DNA from: Eshraghiella sp051880035
GTDB taxonomy: Bacteria > Bacillota > Clostridia > Lachnospirales > Lachnospiraceae
NCBI GenBank assembly: GCA_051880035.1
Contig: JBJENE010000047.1
Span: 1 to 38,269, forward strand
Length of the DNA stretch: 38,269 nt
Direction of reading: 5' to 3'
Shown: positions 7,912-15,503 of the stretch, in pieces
How positions within the stretch are numbered: position 1 is the first letter of the stretch
Layout: each line of letters begins with the position of its first letter
Position numbers and translations under genes: made by a program
The notes under the pieces: model-generated
Told to the model about the DNA's origin: nothing
Databases searched by the model: none
The model's input: only the letters and a program-made list of their open reading frames with translations

Positions 7912-8516
7912 TAAAAATTGAGCATCTGAATAAAAAATTTGGAGATAAAGTTGTTTTCGAAGATTTCAGTCTGACGATAAATGATGGGGAATTTATTGTA
8001 CTTGCAGGGAAAAGCGGATGTGGAAAAACAACATTACTTAATATGCTGGGAGGTATTGAACCCTTTGATTCCGGGGATATCATAATTAATGATAATAGCA
8101 TAAGATGTAAGAGATTTCTTAAGGAATATTATTTATACGAGGTGGGATTCCTTTTTCAGAATTTTGCTCTAATTGAAAATAAAACGGTGAGAAGCAATAT
8201 AGAGATGGTTCAAAAAAAATCAAGAAGTAAATATACAGTTGAAGAGGCTTTGGATAAGGTGAATATGTCAGACGAAATTGACACAAAGGTGTACAAGCTT
8301 TCAGGCGGAGAACAACAAAGAGTGGCATTGGCGCGTCTAATCTTCAAAAAGTGTAATATTATATTAGCTGATGAACCAACAGGCTCCCTGGACAGAGAAA
8401 ATGCCCAAAATGTTATGGATATTTTAAAAGATTTAAACAGGGAGGGTAAGACAATAGTTTTTGTAACACATGATGAAAATATAATAAAAAATTCTGACAG
8501 GGTCGTAATGTTATAG
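7908..8516 (+). CDS. ABC transporter ATP-binding protein, MacB/LolD type (bacteriocin export group)
   Basis: This compact 202-residue ATPase has every expected motif: Walker A GKSGCGKTT (about 34-42), a Q-loop in FLFQNFALIENKTV, the signature LSGGEQQRVALAR, Walker B IILADEPTGSLD, and the switch histidine in VFVTHDE. The sequence NFALIENKTV after the Q-loop and the short length fit the MacB/LolD branch that pairs with FtsX-like permeases, in particular the lactococcin 972-type export ATPases. It overlaps the permease gene by four bases and is translationally coupled to it. It would power a mechanotransmission-type transporter in the membrane. A strong terminator follows, so the operon ends here. 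Confidence 0.92.
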   Translation: MIKIEHLNKKFGDKVVFEDFSLTINDGEFIVLAGKSGCGKTTLLNMLGGIEPFDSGDIIINDNSIRCKRFLKEYYLYEVGFLFQNFALIENKTVRSNIEMVQKKSRSKYTVEEALDKVNMSDEIDTKVYKLSGGEQQRVALARLIFKKCNIILADEPTGSLDRENAQNVMDILKDLNREGKTIVFVTHDENIIKNSDRVVML

Positions 8517-8584
8517 CAGATATAAATTAATCGTGAATATTATCCGATAATGTAATTAAGGAAATTGATTTTTTTGCTATGGAC

Positions 8585-8637
8585 AGCGTTATGTTTTCAG
8601 GGATGAGCAACATCTTTCGAAAGCATAACGCTTTTTT
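8585..8637 (+). terminator. Intrinsic terminator of the transporter operon
   Basis: Bases 8585-8598 pair with 8619-8632 over 14 bp with one G-U pair (AGCGTTATG with CATAACGCT at the base). The loop holds a small GATG/CATC hairpin, and a run of six T residues ends the structure. Confidence 0.85.
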
Positions 8638-8682
8638 CATAAATTAATATTTAACGGACATATTCCGGGAAAAGGAGCGTTT

Positions 8683-9141
8683 ATGACATTAGGAATGGTA
8701 CAGTCAGAATATAGGAGCATGGAATATTCTTATTCGGAGAAGACAAAAACACAAACAGGAACATTTGAGACAGAATTGTTCGGTGCAAAAGAGAGAAGTG
8801 TAAGAAAAAATCAGGCATCAGAAGATTCTTACCATGCAGATAATTTAGAAACAAGACAGGATTATCATAAGTTTTTGAAAGAGATGATAGAAAAAATTTA
8901 TGCAAAAGTTCTGAATGGAGATACGGAACCCTCTTTTCAGATAGGTGCCGGGGCATTTACGGAAAAAGAATGGAATAAATTGATTGAAGAGATTGATTCC
9001 ATCGAAGAGGATATTAAAGAGTTACTTGCTTCTGATTATACTTCGTGTACTTATCCAACAGCCAATCCGGATGATGATGACATACTGTATATTACATGGT
9101 ATAATGAAAATGGTATTTTCTGCAGGAAGATGGGTATGTAG
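8683..9141 (+). CDS. Hypothetical protein, acidic C-terminal half
   Basis: A 152-residue soluble protein with no signal peptide or membrane segment, preceded by a good AAGGAG site seven bases before the ATG. The N-terminal third is polar and probably flexible. The remainder holds two helices (about 65-85 and 90-115, with FTEKEWNKLIEEIDSIEEDI). It ends with an aromatic stretch, ILYITWYNENGIFCRKMG. I do not recognise a family with confidence; proteins with a similar acidic helix and WYNE-type ending are, as far as I recall, scattered through Lachnospiraceae without known function. It stands alone after the transporter terminator and 29 bases before a GNAT gene in the same direction, so it may share a transcript with the following genes. 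Confidence 0.6.
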   Translation: MTLGMVQSEYRSMEYSYSEKTKTQTGTFETELFGAKERSVRKNQASEDSYHADNLETRQDYHKFLKEMIEKIYAKVLNGDTEPSFQIGAGAFTEKEWNKLIEEIDSIEEDIKELLASDYTSCTYPTANPDDDDILYITWYNENGIFCRKMGM

Positions 9142-9170
9142 TCTTAAAATGAACAGTTGAGGCGTATGGT

Positions 9171-10109
9171 ATGAATATAACGACAAAACAGTTTCAAATA
9201 TTAACGGACATAAATCTTGTTTGGAATTTTATGGTTGATATATATGACAGGGATAACGGAGGAGGTGTCGCGGCTCCGTTTTTTGAATATGCAATTCAAT
9301 CATCATGGATGGATGCAACTTATCAATATCTGAACCGGTTATGGTTTGATGGCGGTAAGGTGGTGGGATTTGTATTTAATGAATGTCCGGTGACGGACAT
9401 TTACTTTAAGGTACGGCCCGGATACGAATTTCTCGCAAGGGAAATGGTGGATTATGCCATGGAGTATATGCCGAATTTTGATAACAGGCAACAGTTTATG
9501 CTTTTTAACGGACAGGAGTTTCTTATGGAAGAGGCCGAAAAGAGAGGCTTCCGGCAGGTATATGATTATGAAGACCTGCAATTTGATTTCGCAAAAGAAC
9601 TTGATTTTTCGCTTCCTAAGGGATTCCATTTTGTTAACCCGCAGGAGGCTGACCCTGTTAAGCTTGCTAAGTGCTGTTGGTATGGATTTAACCATGAAGA
9701 TAAAGGACGGTTTGAGAACTGGGATTTGCCGGATAACTCTTCGGAATGGACCCCACAGAAAGCATACAAAGGAGTTCTGGGTTCCGTTTTATCTCCATCA
9801 CCTCATTCAACACGCCTGTATGATGTTATTATTGCAGATGATGAAGGAGAATATGCATGCTTTTCGGGAATGTGGTGGGTATCGCAGAATAAACTGGCTT
9901 ATATGGAGCCGCTCTGTACCGTTCCGAAATACCGCAAAATGGGACTTGCATCGGCTGCTCTTTCAAAACACTATCATACTATGAAAGCATTGGGTGCCAC
10001 ACATATGACCGGAGGAAGTGATCCGTTCTATGTAAAGATTGGTTACGGCAAAGGAATTCATTGGTATTGCTGGAGAAGAGAAAATGAGCTTAAAGGAACG
10101 GGCAAATAA
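9171..10109 (+). CDS. Double-domain GNAT-family acetyltransferase
   Basis: The 312-residue protein has a degenerate N-terminal GNAT-like half (about 1-140) and an intact C-terminal half (about 150-305). In the C-terminal half, KLAYMEPLCTVPKYRKMGLASAAL gives the beta-4 strand and the acetyl-CoA loop (RKMGLASAAL), and ATHMTGGSDPFYVKIGYGKG gives the motif B region. The substrate is unknown. The stop lies 26 bases inside the next gene, so the two are read from one message. The ribosome site GAGG is about ten bases before the ATG. Confidence 0.8.
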   Translation: MNITTKQFQILTDINLVWNFMVDIYDRDNGGGVAAPFFEYAIQSSWMDATYQYLNRLWFDGGKVVGFVFNECPVTDIYFKVRPGYEFLAREMVDYAMEYMPNFDNRQQFMLFNGQEFLMEEAEKRGFRQVYDYEDLQFDFAKELDFSLPKGFHFVNPQEADPVKLAKCCWYGFNHEDKGRFENWDLPDNSSEWTPQKAYKGVLGSVLSPSPHSTRLYDVIIADDEGEYACFSGMWWVSQNKLAYMEPLCTVPKYRKMGLASAALSKHYHTMKALGATHMTGGSDPFYVKIGYGKGIHWYCWRRENELKGTGK

Positions 10110-10464
10110 ATTAAAAAAGGATATTCCGGCGATATTTCTGGCATTAAAAGACAGGGAAACGCCGGTAATTGCAAAAATATTTGCCGGAATAACTGTTGCA
10201 TATGCACTGTCTCCGATTGATTTGGTTCCGGACTTTATTCCTGTTTTGGGATATCTGGATGATGTAATTATTTTGCCGGCGTTGGTAGCATTGACGGTAA
10301 AACTTATTCCTGATGATATTATTGAACGGACCAGACGGCAGGCAGAGGGAATGTGGGAAAACGGTAAGCCTAAGAAATGGTATTATGCCATTCCCATCAT
10401 ATTATTCTGGGTAATTATTATCGCAGTAGTATTGAAAATAATTTTGAAAAGGTATCTGATATGA
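10084..10464 (+). CDS. YkvA-family membrane protein (DUF1232)
   Basis: The 126-residue product has the diagnostic DUF1232 core YALSPIDLVPDFIPVLGYLDDVIILP (about residues 40-65), in which the SPIDLIPD motif is nearly invariant, and a C-terminal membrane segment (about 100-122). The molecular role of the family is not settled. I start at the ATG 10084, which gives MSLKERANKLKKDIP and has GAAGAG upstream. A longer frame from 10039 would lie almost entirely within the preceding gene. It overlaps the GNAT gene before it by 26 bases and the one after it by four, so the three genes are tightly coupled. Confidence 0.88.
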   Translation: MSLKERANKLKKDIPAIFLALKDRETPVIAKIFAGITVAYALSPIDLVPDFIPVLGYLDDVIILPALVALTVKLIPDDIIERTRRQAEGMWENGKPKKWYYAIPIILFWVIIIAVVLKIILKRYLI

Positions 10465-11021
10465 TAACGAGAAATACGGAATATTTTGAAATGGAGTCAG
10501 AACGGCTGATTTTTAGAAAATACAGAAAAGAAGACTTCCCGGTATTTTATGATATGTTAAGTAATCCGGAGAATATGAAATATCGTTCAGGAGAACCCAA
10601 AACAGCGGAAGAGGTTGAAGGATATATTGACTGGGGAATGAAGTGCGCAGAACAAAATCCATGTATTAATTTCAGATATGCGGTTGTATTGAAGGAAACA
10701 GGTGAATTGATTGGTTCATGCGAACTGGCTTATACAGATACAGACCCGGCAGAACTGGCATGGGAGATACATCGTAATTATTGGCGGAAAGGGTACGGAA
10801 CCGAGATTGGGAGAACCCTTTTGAAACTGGGATTTGAAATATTGGCTGTCAGAAGGATAGTTGCAGATTGTAATACCTTAAATAAGGGCTCTTATGGTAT
10901 AATGGAAAAAATCGGAATGAGGCGGGAAGCACATTATATAAAGTGTTACAGAGGTAACAGCGTCCTGAATCATCAGTGGTGTGACAAATATTTGTATGCA
11001 ATACTCAGAGATGAATATTGA
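10461..11021 (+). CDS. RimJ/RimL-type GNAT acetyltransferase
   Basis: The 186-residue protein begins FEMESERLIFRKYRKEDFPVFYDML, the typical opening of the RimJ/RimL (Acetyltransf_3) branch. It continues with ELAWEIHRNYWRKGYGTEIGRTLL, which includes the acetyl-CoA loop, and RRIVADCNTLNKGSYGIMEKIGMRREAHYIK, the usual motif with the asparagine and the FEKxGF-like helix. Relatives acetylate protein N-termini or small amines; the target here is unknown. The start ATG at 10461 overlaps the preceding stop as ATGA. Confidence 0.88.
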   Translation: MITRNTEYFEMESERLIFRKYRKEDFPVFYDMLSNPENMKYRSGEPKTAEEVEGYIDWGMKCAEQNPCINFRYAVVLKETGELIGSCELAYTDTDPAELAWEIHRNYWRKGYGTEIGRTLLKLGFEILAVRRIVADCNTLNKGSYGIMEKIGMRREAHYIKCYRGNSVLNHQWCDKYLYAILRDEY

Positions 11022-11048
11022 GTCGGAATATGATTAATGAAAGGATTG

Positions 11049-11558
11049 ATGGAAATGATTAAACAAAAAAAGAGCATGTGGAATTTATCATGGAAAAAAT
11101 GTACGCTGATGGTTATGAGTTTTATTCTGGTTATTGGCTTAAGCGGTTGCGGTAAATCAGATGATGTAAAGGATTTTTCCAAACTGTGTGATGTAGATAT
11201 GACAGGCGGGGAAGTAATTTCGTCGGAGGATACACATGGCGGATTTCTCGGGGACGGATATACACTTATTAAAATTGAATATCCGGATGATTCTGTAGTT
11301 TCAGAAATTAAAGAAAGTGAGCATTGGCATGAACTGCCGCTTTCGGAGAGCCTGAATACTTTTGTATATCAGCCTTGTGATGACAACATTAATATTCCGG
11401 AAATTACCAACGGATATTATTTCTTCTATGACAGGCATTCCGAAGCCGATGACAGATATAGTGATGCTGAATTGTATGAAAGACATTCTTTTAATTTTAC
11501 TTTTGCAATCTATGATTCTGATTCGGACACGGTTTACATTTGTAAATATGACACCTGA
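11049..11558 (+). CDS. Putative lipoprotein, unknown function
   Basis: The product of about 169 residues has a basic start, a hydrophobic segment and the lipobox LSGC (mature Cys near residue 35), so it should be lipid-anchored on the outer face of the membrane. The mature part is acidic and rich in Asp, Ser and Tyr, with no recognised domain. Three in-frame ATGs are close together (11037, 11049, 11055); 11049 has AAGGA at a workable distance and is my choice, but any is possible. It follows the RimJ-type gene in the same direction with a 27-base gap. Confidence 0.65.
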   Translation: MEMIKQKKSMWNLSWKKCTLMVMSFILVIGLSGCGKSDDVKDFSKLCDVDMTGGEVISSEDTHGGFLGDGYTLIKIEYPDDSVVSEIKESEHWHELPLSESLNTFVYQPCDDNINIPEITNGYYFFYDRHSEADDRYSDAELYERHSFNFTFAIYDSDSDTVYICKYDT

Positions 11559-11576
11559 TTGTGGGAGGAAAAGTAA

Positions 11577-11645
11577 ATGCCAAGTCCTGAGAAATTTAAG
11601 AAATCTTTAAATGAGTTTGGTATTGATGAAAAAATAATATTTTAA
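11577..11645 (+). CDS. Very short ORF (22 codons), possible gene remnant
   Basis: An ATG at 11577 with a good GGGAGGA ribosome site opens a frame encoding MPSPEKFKKSLNEFGIDEKI followed by two more residues and a stop. The composition (charged, helical) resembles the N-terminus of a normal soluble protein rather than a leader peptide. It lies 18 bases after the lipoprotein stop. It may be the left-over start of a deleted gene or a real small protein; nothing shows that it is functional. Confidence 0.3.
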   Translation: MPSPEKFKKSLNEFGIDEKIIF

Positions 11646-11672
11646 ATCAACATATTTTGCGTTTTGTGTTGT

Positions 11673-11700
11673 TTGGTTCTGACATTGGCCTCCTTATAAT
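11673..11700 (+). promoter_or_regulatory. Probable promoter of the TetR operon
   Basis: TTGGTT (11673-11678), a 16-base spacer and a perfect TATAAT (11695-11700). The -10 overlaps the left arm of the palindrome at 11688-11723. Confidence 0.5.
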
Positions 11701-11723
11701 GAACTTATCAAATATAAGGAGGC
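11688..11723 (+). promoter_or_regulatory. 11-bp perfect inverted repeat spanning -10 and ribosome binding site (candidate TetR operator)
   Basis: GCCTCCTTATA (11688-11698) and TATAAGGAGGC (11713-11723) are perfect reverse complements separated by 14 bases. The left arm contains part of the TATAAT -10 and the right arm contains the AAGGAGG used by the ATG at 11732. The position suits an operator bound by the TetR-type product of 12112-12723. If a longer transcript enters from upstream, the same repeat would fold and hide the ribosome site. Which of the two operates cannot be decided from sequence. Confidence 0.6.
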
Positions 11724-11731
11724 TTTAAGCT

Positions 11732-12091
11732 ATGAACACAGATAAGATTTATGCAGAAGCAATTGCAAATGAGTATTCACCAAAGGACACTTCAAAGGTG
11801 GTGGCACTTAAGAAACTTGACTATAAGGCAAAATTACCTGCCAATATTTTTGCTTTTTCATTTGGAACAATTATGGCACTTGTACTTGGTACAGGAATGT
11901 GCCTCTCCATGAAGGTCATCGGAAGCGGAAATACCCCTATGACTGTTTTTGGAATTATTCTTGGTATCATCGGAATTGTCGGAGTCTGCATTAATTATCC
12001 TATTTACAGAAAGATGATGGAGAACGGAAAGAAAAAATATGCGTTCGATATTATCACATTGGCAAAAGAAATAAGTGAAGCGGAAGAATAA
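11732..12091 (+). CDS. Small two-segment membrane protein, TetR operon
   Basis: A 119-residue protein with a charged N-terminus and two membrane segments (about 36-58 and 68-92), then a charged, helical C-terminus ending ITLAKEISEAEE. Similar small proteins in Clostridia are, as I recall, sometimes labelled dihydropteridine reductase, but nothing in the sequence supports an enzyme and I do not use that name. It is the first gene after the palindrome-bearing promoter. The regulator gene follows after 20 bases, so it is the likely main target of that regulator. Confidence 0.65.
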   Translation: MNTDKIYAEAIANEYSPKDTSKVVALKKLDYKAKLPANIFAFSFGTIMALVLGTGMCLSMKVIGSGNTPMTVFGIILGIIGIVGVCINYPIYRKMMENGKKKYAFDIITLAKEISEAEE

Positions 12092-12111
12092 GAAAGGGTG
12101 GCAGTATTTTT

Positions 12112-12723
12112 ATGAATAAATCCGAAAGTAAATATTTTAATACTGCCGTACTGATGGATGAAGCACTGATTAAGCTTTTGGCAGAAAAAGATATAGAGTT
12201 TATATCAGTAAAGGAAATCTGTGAAAAAGCGGGAGTGAATCGTTCGACTTTTTATCTTCACTACGAAACAATAGGAGATATTCTTGAAGAAACAACAGAA
12301 TATGTGATTAACCGTTTTATGACATCTTTTGATAAGACAGAAGAACTTTTTGGCGGAGGTTTTGAAGATGTGCCGCTAAATGATCTTGTTTTCATAAATA
12401 AAAAGTATCTAAAACCGTATTTGCAGTTTATATATGACAATAGGAGCATATTTAAGGCGGCAGTTCATAATCCTGTTACCATGAAAGCAGATAAGATGTA
12501 TTCAAGCATGAAAAACCATGTCCTTGAGCCGATTATGCAGCGGTTTGAAATTCCAATGGATGAACAGAATTACTGGATGGAATTTTATATCAAAGGAATC
12601 TGGGCTGTCATACAGAAATGGATAGAATGCGATTGCAGTGATCCCGTCGAAAAGATTGAGGCAATTATCGAAAACTGCGTACGCCCTGAAAAAGCTTTTC
12701 AAAATAAAAAGCTTGGAGAGTAA
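12112..12723 (+). CDS. TetR/AcrR-family transcriptional regulator
   Basis: The 203-residue protein has an N-terminal helix-turn-helix with the family signature: EFISVKEICEKAGVNRSTFYLHYETIGDILEE (about residues 28-60). The remainder is helical and includes a C-terminal part of the kind found in the TetR_C DhaS-like group. It sits between two membrane-protein genes in one operon whose promoter carries an 11-bp inverted repeat, so autoregulation through that site is the simplest reading. The inducer is unknown. The ribosome site (AAAGGG) is rather far from the ATG, which suggests modest translation, as is common for regulators. Confidence 0.88.
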   Translation: MNKSESKYFNTAVLMDEALIKLLAEKDIEFISVKEICEKAGVNRSTFYLHYETIGDILEETTEYVINRFMTSFDKTEELFGGGFEDVPLNDLVFINKKYLKPYLQFIYDNRSIFKAAVHNPVTMKADKMYSSMKNHVLEPIMQRFEIPMDEQNYWMEFYIKGIWAVIQKWIECDCSDPVEKIEAIIENCVRPEKAFQNKKLGE

Positions 12724-12726
12724 AGT

Positions 12727-13383
12727 ATGAAGGATACTATTAAGAGTTTTTTGGAAGTGTGGAAGGCGGATTATAACTTCAAAACTTTTGCCACATCGGC
12801 AATATCGTCAATTATAGGAATTGCTTTTACCATATATAATGGTTTTCTCGGAATTTATTACTCATCCGTATGGAATGGTTCAATATGTGTTTATTATATT
12901 CTTCTGGCAGTCGTAAGAGGAACTATTGTGGTTTATCAGAAAAAAACATATGGTTTATTGGACGGATTAGGAAACAGAACCAAAAAAATATATTGCCTGA
13001 CGCATATTGTTATGTTTTTAATGAATGTATCTTTAATCATACCTATTGCAGTAATGATCAGAGGAGACAGAGTTTATAATCTTGGAATGATTCCGGCGAT
13101 ATCAATGGCAGCATACACTACATACCGGATTGTAATGGCAATCATACATTATTCTAAATCCAGAAGAATCAATAATGCCCTGGTAAAAGAGCTGAGGACT
13201 GCTGATCTGGTCGATACCCTTGTTGCGGTATTGACATTGCAGAATACCATGATTATAGCAAGCGCAGGAGAAATAACTTCCAAAATGAAGACTCTGTCAA
13301 TAGTTTCAAGCTCTGCAATATGGATTGGAATTGTAATCCTGTCCGTATTCTCATTTGTTCATTCCCTAAGGAGTGAAGATTAA
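12727..13383 (+). CDS. Six-segment membrane protein of unknown function
   Basis: The 218-residue product has six hydrophobic segments, at about residues 22-45, 52-72, 86-108, 118-140, 157-177 and 190-212. No conserved transporter motif was found. It begins three bases after the TetR stop, with GGAGAG overlapping the end of that gene, so it belongs to the same transcript. Together the three genes look like a small, self-regulated membrane system, perhaps responding to a toxic or membrane-active compound; this is inference from layout only. Confidence 0.65.
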   Translation: MKDTIKSFLEVWKADYNFKTFATSAISSIIGIAFTIYNGFLGIYYSSVWNGSICVYYILLAVVRGTIVVYQKKTYGLLDGLGNRTKKIYCLTHIVMFLMNVSLIIPIAVMIRGDRVYNLGMIPAISMAAYTTYRIVMAIIHYSKSRRINNALVKELRTADLVDTLVAVLTLQNTMIIASAGEITSKMKTLSIVSSSAIWIGIVILSVFSFVHSLRSED

Positions 13384-13407
13384 TTCATTATATCAGGAGA
13401 AAAATAT

Positions 13408-14421
13408 ATGAAAGCTGCTTTATATCAGGGAATTCATAATATAGAAATTACAGAGATGGCTGATTATGAATGTGGTGATGATGGAATCATCCTGAAAAAT
13501 ATATATTCAGGAATATGCGGAACAGATGTGGCGGTTTACAACCATGGTACCGGTCTGGGGCACAGAATTACGGTAGGCGCAGAATTCGGACATGAGACTG
13601 TATGCAGGGTGTCTGCGGTTGGAAAGAATGTAACCGATGTAAAGGTAGGAGACAGGGTATATCCTTATCCTCTGCTTGTAACAGGGGATAAGAAAAGAGC
13701 CGGAACAATCGGTGCTTTTTCCGAGTATATTTATTGTCCGCATCCCGTATGGGAAGAGTCAATATATCATGTGGATGAGAGTATTCCGGATAAAGTGGCG
13801 GCTTTAATAGAACCGTTTACTGTCGGATGCAGGGCAGCCAGAAGAGCTCTTCCTGCCAAAGACCGGAAAGGACTTGTTTTCGGGGCCGGAACAATCGGCA
13901 TAGCAGCTGCAATTGCACTAAAGTATTTCGGATGTGAACAGGTTGTTATATGTGATCATTCCGACTACAGACTTAATATCTGTAAAGAACTTGGATTCAC
14001 CGTATATAACAATAAATTTGATGAGGAACTTCTTGGACTTACGGATATTACAGGGAAAAGCATGGGTGTTAACGGCGAGGCTGTTGACTGTGATATATGG
14101 ATTGATGCCGCCGGAGCCGACAGCGTTCTTAATTCGTATGAGAAATATGGTAAGTACGACAGCAGAATGGTAATGGTTGCCGTAGGAACCAATAAAAGAG
14201 AAGTGGACATACTTGGTCTTACATTCGGACAGAAATCCATTACCGGCAGTGGCGGATATACGCCGCAGGATGTTGAGGATGTGCTAAATATTATGAAGTC
14301 CGGTAAGTGGGATATTGGAAAGATGATTACCCATGAATTTGCAATAGACGATTTATCAAAGGCAATTGAAAAGGCATCTGATGTTGACAATGCACTGAAT
14401 GTAGTAGTAAATTTTGAATAG
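13408..14421 (+). CDS. Zinc-type alcohol/polyol dehydrogenase (MDR superfamily)
   Basis: The 337-residue protein is a medium-chain dehydrogenase. The catalytic-zinc ligands are seen: Cys in SGICGTD (about residue 37), His-Glu in EFGHE, and Glu in ALIEPF. The Rossmann fold VFGAGTIGIAAAIALKYFGCEQVVICDHS ends in Asp, which favours NAD(H). The loop that normally holds four structural-zinc cysteines is absent, replaced by YPLLVTGDKKRAGTIG, so the second zinc site is lost. The substrate is probably a small alcohol or polyol. An AGGAGA site precedes the ATG. The next gene is a 2-hydroxyacid dehydrogenase 50 bases downstream, so the two may act on related metabolites. Confidence 0.85.
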   Translation: MKAALYQGIHNIEITEMADYECGDDGIILKNIYSGICGTDVAVYNHGTGLGHRITVGAEFGHETVCRVSAVGKNVTDVKVGDRVYPYPLLVTGDKKRAGTIGAFSEYIYCPHPVWEESIYHVDESIPDKVAALIEPFTVGCRAARRALPAKDRKGLVFGAGTIGIAAAIALKYFGCEQVVICDHSDYRLNICKELGFTVYNNKFDEELLGLTDITGKSMGVNGEAVDCDIWIDAAGADSVLNSYEKYGKYDSRMVMVAVGTNKREVDILGLTFGQKSITGSGGYTPQDVEDVLNIMKSGKWDIGKMITHEFAIDDLSKAIEKASDVDNALNVVVNFE

Positions 14422-14471
14422 ATATATTTATTTAACCTGCTATTATTCTAATTGTGCGAAGGAGAACCAAA

Positions 14472-15455
14472 ATGTCAACACAAGACAGATATAAAATACT
14501 TGTAGTAATTCCCGTGGAAGAGCACCATAAAAAACTTTTGAAAGACAGCGCGGGGGATTCTGATATTGAATTTATTACCTTAAGTGAACTTACCAAGGCA
14601 CAGGTTCATGATGCGGATATAATAATCGGCAATATATCGCCGGATCTTATAAAAGGTTCTGAAAAGCTTAAATGGCTGCAGCTTAATACTGCAGGAACAG
14701 ACGGTTATGTATCGGACGGGGTATTACCGGAAAATACATTACTGACAAATGCTACCGGGGCTTACGGACTTGCGATATCCGAGCATATGATAGGCTCTTT
14801 GCTATACATCATGAAAAAACTTCATCTGTACGCAGCGGACCAGACCGGGCATATATGGGATGACCATGGTAATGTAACTTCCATCTATGGTTCTGATACC
14901 CTTGTGGTAGGCTTCGGAGATATAGGAAGTGAATTTGCCATAAGAATGAATGCTTTGGGAAGCCGTGTGACGGGAATAAGAAGAACTAAAACAGAAAAAC
15001 CGGAGTATCTTAAAGCTTTGTACAGGATGGATGCACTGTATGAATGTCTGGCTGATGCGGATATTGTAGCAGTATGCCTTCCGGGAACCAATGAAACATA
15101 TCATGTTTTTGACAAAGAGGCCTTTAGTAAAATGAAAAAAGGTGCTTATTTTCTCAATGTCGGAAGAGGAAGCGCGGTTGATTCATATGCACTTGCAGAT
15201 GCTTTGAATTCAGGACATCTTGCGGGGGCAGCGATTGATGTTACAGAACCGGAGCCTTTGCCGAAAGACCATCCTCTCTGGGATGCGGAAAATCTACTTA
15301 TAACTCCGCATATATCCGGCAACGATCATCTTAAAGAAACGCACGAAAGAATAATCAAAATATCAGCTGATAATCTCAAACGCTTTATGGAAGGCAGAGA
15401 GTTACGAAATATTGTTGATTTTACAACCGGATACAGAAAATTACAGAATGTATAA
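14472..15455 (+). CDS. D-isomer-specific 2-hydroxyacid dehydrogenase
   Basis: The product of about 327 residues has the two-domain D-2-hydroxyacid dehydrogenase form. The coenzyme fold is VVGFGDIGSEFAIRMNALGSRVTGIRR. The catalytic set is visible as Arg in NVGRGSAVD, Glu in DVTEPEPLP and His in ITPHISGNDH. The residues after the second strand are GIRR rather than a strand-ending Asp, which hints at NADP(H) preference. It should reduce a 2-oxoacid to a D-2-hydroxyacid or the reverse. I start at ATG 14472 behind AAGGAG with seven-base spacing; the GTG at 14454 lacks such a site. A bidirectional terminator follows. Confidence 0.88.
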   Translation: MSTQDRYKILVVIPVEEHHKKLLKDSAGDSDIEFITLSELTKAQVHDADIIIGNISPDLIKGSEKLKWLQLNTAGTDGYVSDGVLPENTLLTNATGAYGLAISEHMIGSLLYIMKKLHLYAADQTGHIWDDHGNVTSIYGSDTLVVGFGDIGSEFAIRMNALGSRVTGIRRTKTEKPEYLKALYRMDALYECLADADIVAVCLPGTNETYHVFDKEAFSKMKKGAYFLNVGRGSAVDSYALADALNSGHLAGAAIDVTEPEPLPKDHPLWDAENLLITPHISGNDHLKETHERIIKISADNLKRFMEGRELRNIVDFTTGYRKLQNV

Positions 15456-15465
15456 CATATGATAT

Positions 15466-15495
15466 AACCCCGGAATGCATCAGGCTTCCGGGGTT
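15466..15495. terminator. Bidirectional terminator between convergent genes
   Basis: AACCCCGGAA (15466-15475) pairs perfectly with TTCCGGGGTT (15486-15495) around a ten-base loop. It lies between the plus-strand dehydrogenase stop (15455) and the minus-strand fusion gene stop (15504). The T tracts on both sides are short and interrupted. Confidence 0.7.
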
Positions 15496-15503
15496 GTGTT
15501 AAA

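Noticed and set aside
9454..9984. 176-codon plus-strand open frame
   Set aside because: It is a shadow of the double-domain GNAT gene in another frame, with no plausible fold or ribosome site.
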